The notes beneath the pieces were generated by a model, which was given only the letters and a program-made list of their open reading frames with translations, was not told the DNA's origin and did no database searches. This document shows positions 40,872-42,678 of a stretch of DNA of 42,678 nucleotides, in pieces. How positions within the stretch are numbered: the first letter of the stretch is position 1; every line of letters starts with the position of its first letter. The stretch comes from Alistipes sp. (GTDB lineage Bacteria; Bacteroidota; Bacteroidia; Bacteroidales; Rikenellaceae). Both the position numbers and the translations under genes were made by a program. The stretch lies in NCBI GenBank assembly GCA_017504265.1, contig JAFVRN010000002.1, positions 1 through 42,678 on the forward strand, written 5' to 3'.

Positions 40872-41708
40872 ATGAAACAACTTCTATCCCTTTGCGCTTT
40901 GATTGCTCTCTCTCTCTTTACGGCGTGCGAGCAGGGCGAAGGCAAAAATGCCACAAAGATTGAGATTACGACACCTACCGCCATGAGCTTTTCAAGTGGC
41001 AATGGAGCGGGTATTGTTAAGTATAACATTATCAATCCTACGAAGGATGGTAAGATTGAGGCTACGGCCGATGTAGCGTGGATCTCGGATTTCGATTACA
41101 AAGACGAGGGCGTCATACGCTTTGATATTTCGGCCAATCCATTGGGCGAGGTACGTACAGGTGTTATCACCATATCGTATGGTGCTATAGCAACCACCGT
41201 AAGTGTTGCTCAGGAGGCATCGGAAAACCCAAGCGACAAGAAGATTGCGGCAGAAATGGTCGTAGGCCAATACTACGGCACTGCAACACCCGGATATATA
41301 AACTACTATATTGCCTTCTCGGACAAGGGTATGAGCAGCTACGAGCCGGCACTTGGCGTAAACTATTGGAATGTACCCAATGCCTACTACTATATCTTGG
41401 ATTTGATGTGCGATATGGAGCATACTCCTGCAAACGACAAGTTTAATGTTCCTGATGGTGTATATTCTCTTGCCAGCGGAGGTCTATACAACAGTATAAA
41501 CTCCGATACAAGCTGGTTGCAGTATAACGATGAGGCAGGATGGGCAACGAGCCAAAATCAGATTGCCTTTGCGACTGCAACGCTCACCGTAGAGGGCACA
41601 AAGCTTACCCTTGTTGCCGATATGTTCATTGGCGAAAGATTAGAGACACACACCGTGACATATGAGGGCGACTATGAGCTAGTCGATATGACCAGCATCT
41701 CGTATTAA
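40872..41708 (+). CDS. BACON-type domain lipoprotein of unknown function
   Basis: The 278-residue protein has a lipobox (ALSLFTAC, Cys 19) and an Ig-like BACON-type domain at about 28-115, with the family pattern ADVAWISDFDY, then IRFDISANPLGEVRTGVITI and ATTVSVAQ. The rest (about 125-278) is a Tyr- and Asn-rich beta-type domain that I do not recognise. BACON domains occur in Bacteroidota surface proteins and bind glycans or mucin or act as spacers. It stands alone with its own promoter. The end is complete. Confidence 0.8.
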   Translation: MKQLLSLCALIALSLFTACEQGEGKNATKIEITTPTAMSFSSGNGAGIVKYNIINPTKDGKIEATADVAWISDFDYKDEGVIRFDISANPLGEVRTGVITISYGAIATTVSVAQEASENPSDKKIAAEMVVGQYYGTATPGYINYYIAFSDKGMSSYEPALGVNYWNVPNAYYYILDLMCDMEHTPANDKFNVPDGVYSLASGGLYNSINSDTSWLQYNDEAGWATSQNQIAFATATLTVEGTKLTLVADMFIGERLETHTVTYEGDYELVDMTSISY

Positions 41709-41778
41709 ACATCTCCAAGAATTGCTCTTAGGAATATAATGGCTACATAAGAATAAGCCGTTATAGTGTAAGAACCCC

Positions 41779-41786
41779 TATCTTTG
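41779..41786 (+). promoter_or_regulatory. -7 box for the YeiH-family gene
   Basis: TATCTTTG, 49 bases before the ATG at 41836. CCCCTATCTT around the box can pair with AAGATGGGGG 30 bases on, which could be an operator, but this is weak. Confidence 0.5.
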
Positions 41787-41835
41787 CACGCACAATGTTG
41801 CTGTGAAGATGGGGGTACAAAAAAACGATCTGAAA

Positions 41836-42678
41836 CATGATTTCTTTCCTGAAAACGAAAAACAAGGCGATATACACTGGGATTCTTTCCATACTGACCG
41901 TATGTTTGTTGGCTGACTATGTGCCCGGTATGTCCGCGTTTTCTTCCTGGGTTACTCCTCCGCTTGCCTTGTTCCTAGGATTGGCTTTTGCCTTATTGTG
42001 CGGACAAGCTTACCCAAAGTTCAACAAGAAAGTATCAAAAAAGCTTTTGCAATACTCCGTAGTGGGACTAGGCTTCGGCATGAATCTTCAAGCTTCATTG
42101 GCTTCAGGTAAGGAAGGGATGTTGTTTACCATTGTTTCGGTAGTGGGTACCATGCTTATCGGGACATTCATCGGTTGGAAAATCCTGAAAGTAAACCGAG
42201 ATACGTCTTATTTAATCAGTTCGGGAACAGCTATTTGTGGAGGAAGTGCCATTGCAGCAATAGGCCCTGTCATCAAGGCGAAAGACAATGACATGTCCGT
42301 TGCACTGGCCACTATCTTTGTGCTCAATGCCATTGCCTTGTTTATATTTCCAGTATTCGGTCATTGGTTAGGCATGACAGAACAAGAATTCGGCACATGG
42401 GCGGCTATTGCCATCCACGATACAAGTTCTGTTGTTGGAGCCGGTGCCGCATACGGAGAGGAAGCGCTTCAAGTGGCAACAACAATCAAGCTTACCCGTG
42501 CTGTATGGATCATTCCGTTGGCACTTGTCACATCGTTTATATTCAAGGGGAAAGACCGGAAAATCAGTATTCCTTGGTTCATCCTCTGGTTCATTGTAGC
42601 TATGCTAATCAATACTTATGCATTGGACAATGTACCCGAAGTAGGTAAAGCCATTTCCGGATTGGCTAGAAAAGGGCT
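41836..42678 (+). CDS. YeiH/UPF0324 family putative sulfate exporter, partial
   Basis: The frame opens at the ATG at 41836 (MISFLKTKNKAIYTG) and runs off the window with 281 codons and no stop. It shows several membrane helices and the conserved stretches PPLALFLGLAFALLCGQAYP, VVGLGFGMNLQ, SSGTAICGGSAIAAIGPVIK and IHDTSSVVGAGAAYGEEAL, characteristic of the UPF0324 (YeiH/Psr) family. Members have been proposed to export sulfate or related anions, but this is not firmly established. Codon use (CGG Arg, GGA Gly) and lower GC differ from the neighbours, hinting at a different origin. Most of the protein, which normally has about 320-340 residues, is present. Confidence 0.9.

Overview
The window comes from a bacterium of the Bacteroidota, most likely order Bacteroidales. 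The evidence is a complete SusC/SusD polysaccharide utilization locus, many lipoproteins with a Cys lipobox, a gldE-type gene, and repeated promoter boxes of the Bacteroidota type (TTTG or TTG, about 20 bases, then TAnnTTTG). Gene style fits the Rikenellaceae (Alistipes-like), but the genus cannot be proven from the sequence alone.

Layout. 1-616: edge of a probable mobile-element gene, a 9-bp tandem repeat and three tandem foldback repeats (R1-R3). 614-3952 (minus): M13 metallopeptidase lipoprotein and phosphoglycerate kinase. 4262-6289 (plus): transketolase. 6383-17590 (minus): a glucan-type utilization locus (SusC, SusD, SusE/F-like binding lipoprotein, GH16, GH3), with a GH5 mannanase-like gene behind it at 18143-19477. 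19776-26301 (plus): the distal dcw cell-wall and division cluster (murG, murC, ftsQ, ftsA, ftsZ). It runs on through gldE, a phosphopantetheinyl transferase, a MATE exporter, free-methionine-R-sulfoxide reductase and a small protein-kinase-like gene to 31305. msrA (minus) and thioredoxin (plus) follow.

32317-36276 is an accessory, repeat-rich zone. It holds four copies of a foldback element (E1-E4), each predicted to fold into a four-way junction, and two identical 35-bp direct repeats that resemble a tRNA 3' end and bracket an AT-rich island of about 2.5 kb. The island carries a rod-shaped candidate ncRNA (6S-like), a mosaic BspA-type leucine-rich lipoprotein, a small protein with a broken relative, and a HigBA toxin-antitoxin pair. 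The zone ends at a tRNA-Leu gene (anticodon TAG, minus strand) whose 3' end is repeated in inverted orientation behind its terminator.

36435-40763 is a plus-strand operon of an FAD-dependent dehydrogenase, a GH5 lipoprotein and a sodium:solute symporter. A BACON-type lipoprotein follows, then a YeiH-family membrane protein cut by the window end.

The best leads are the two unrelated repeat families (R and E), in which arm sequences differ between copies yet stay self-complementary. Next come the rod-shaped ncRNA, the FtsQ with a long coiled-coil insert beside an FtsZ that has Arg in place of the T7-loop Asn, and the kinase-like gene embedded among methionine-sulfoxide repair genes. No CRISPR array, rRNA, integrase or complete insertion sequence was seen.
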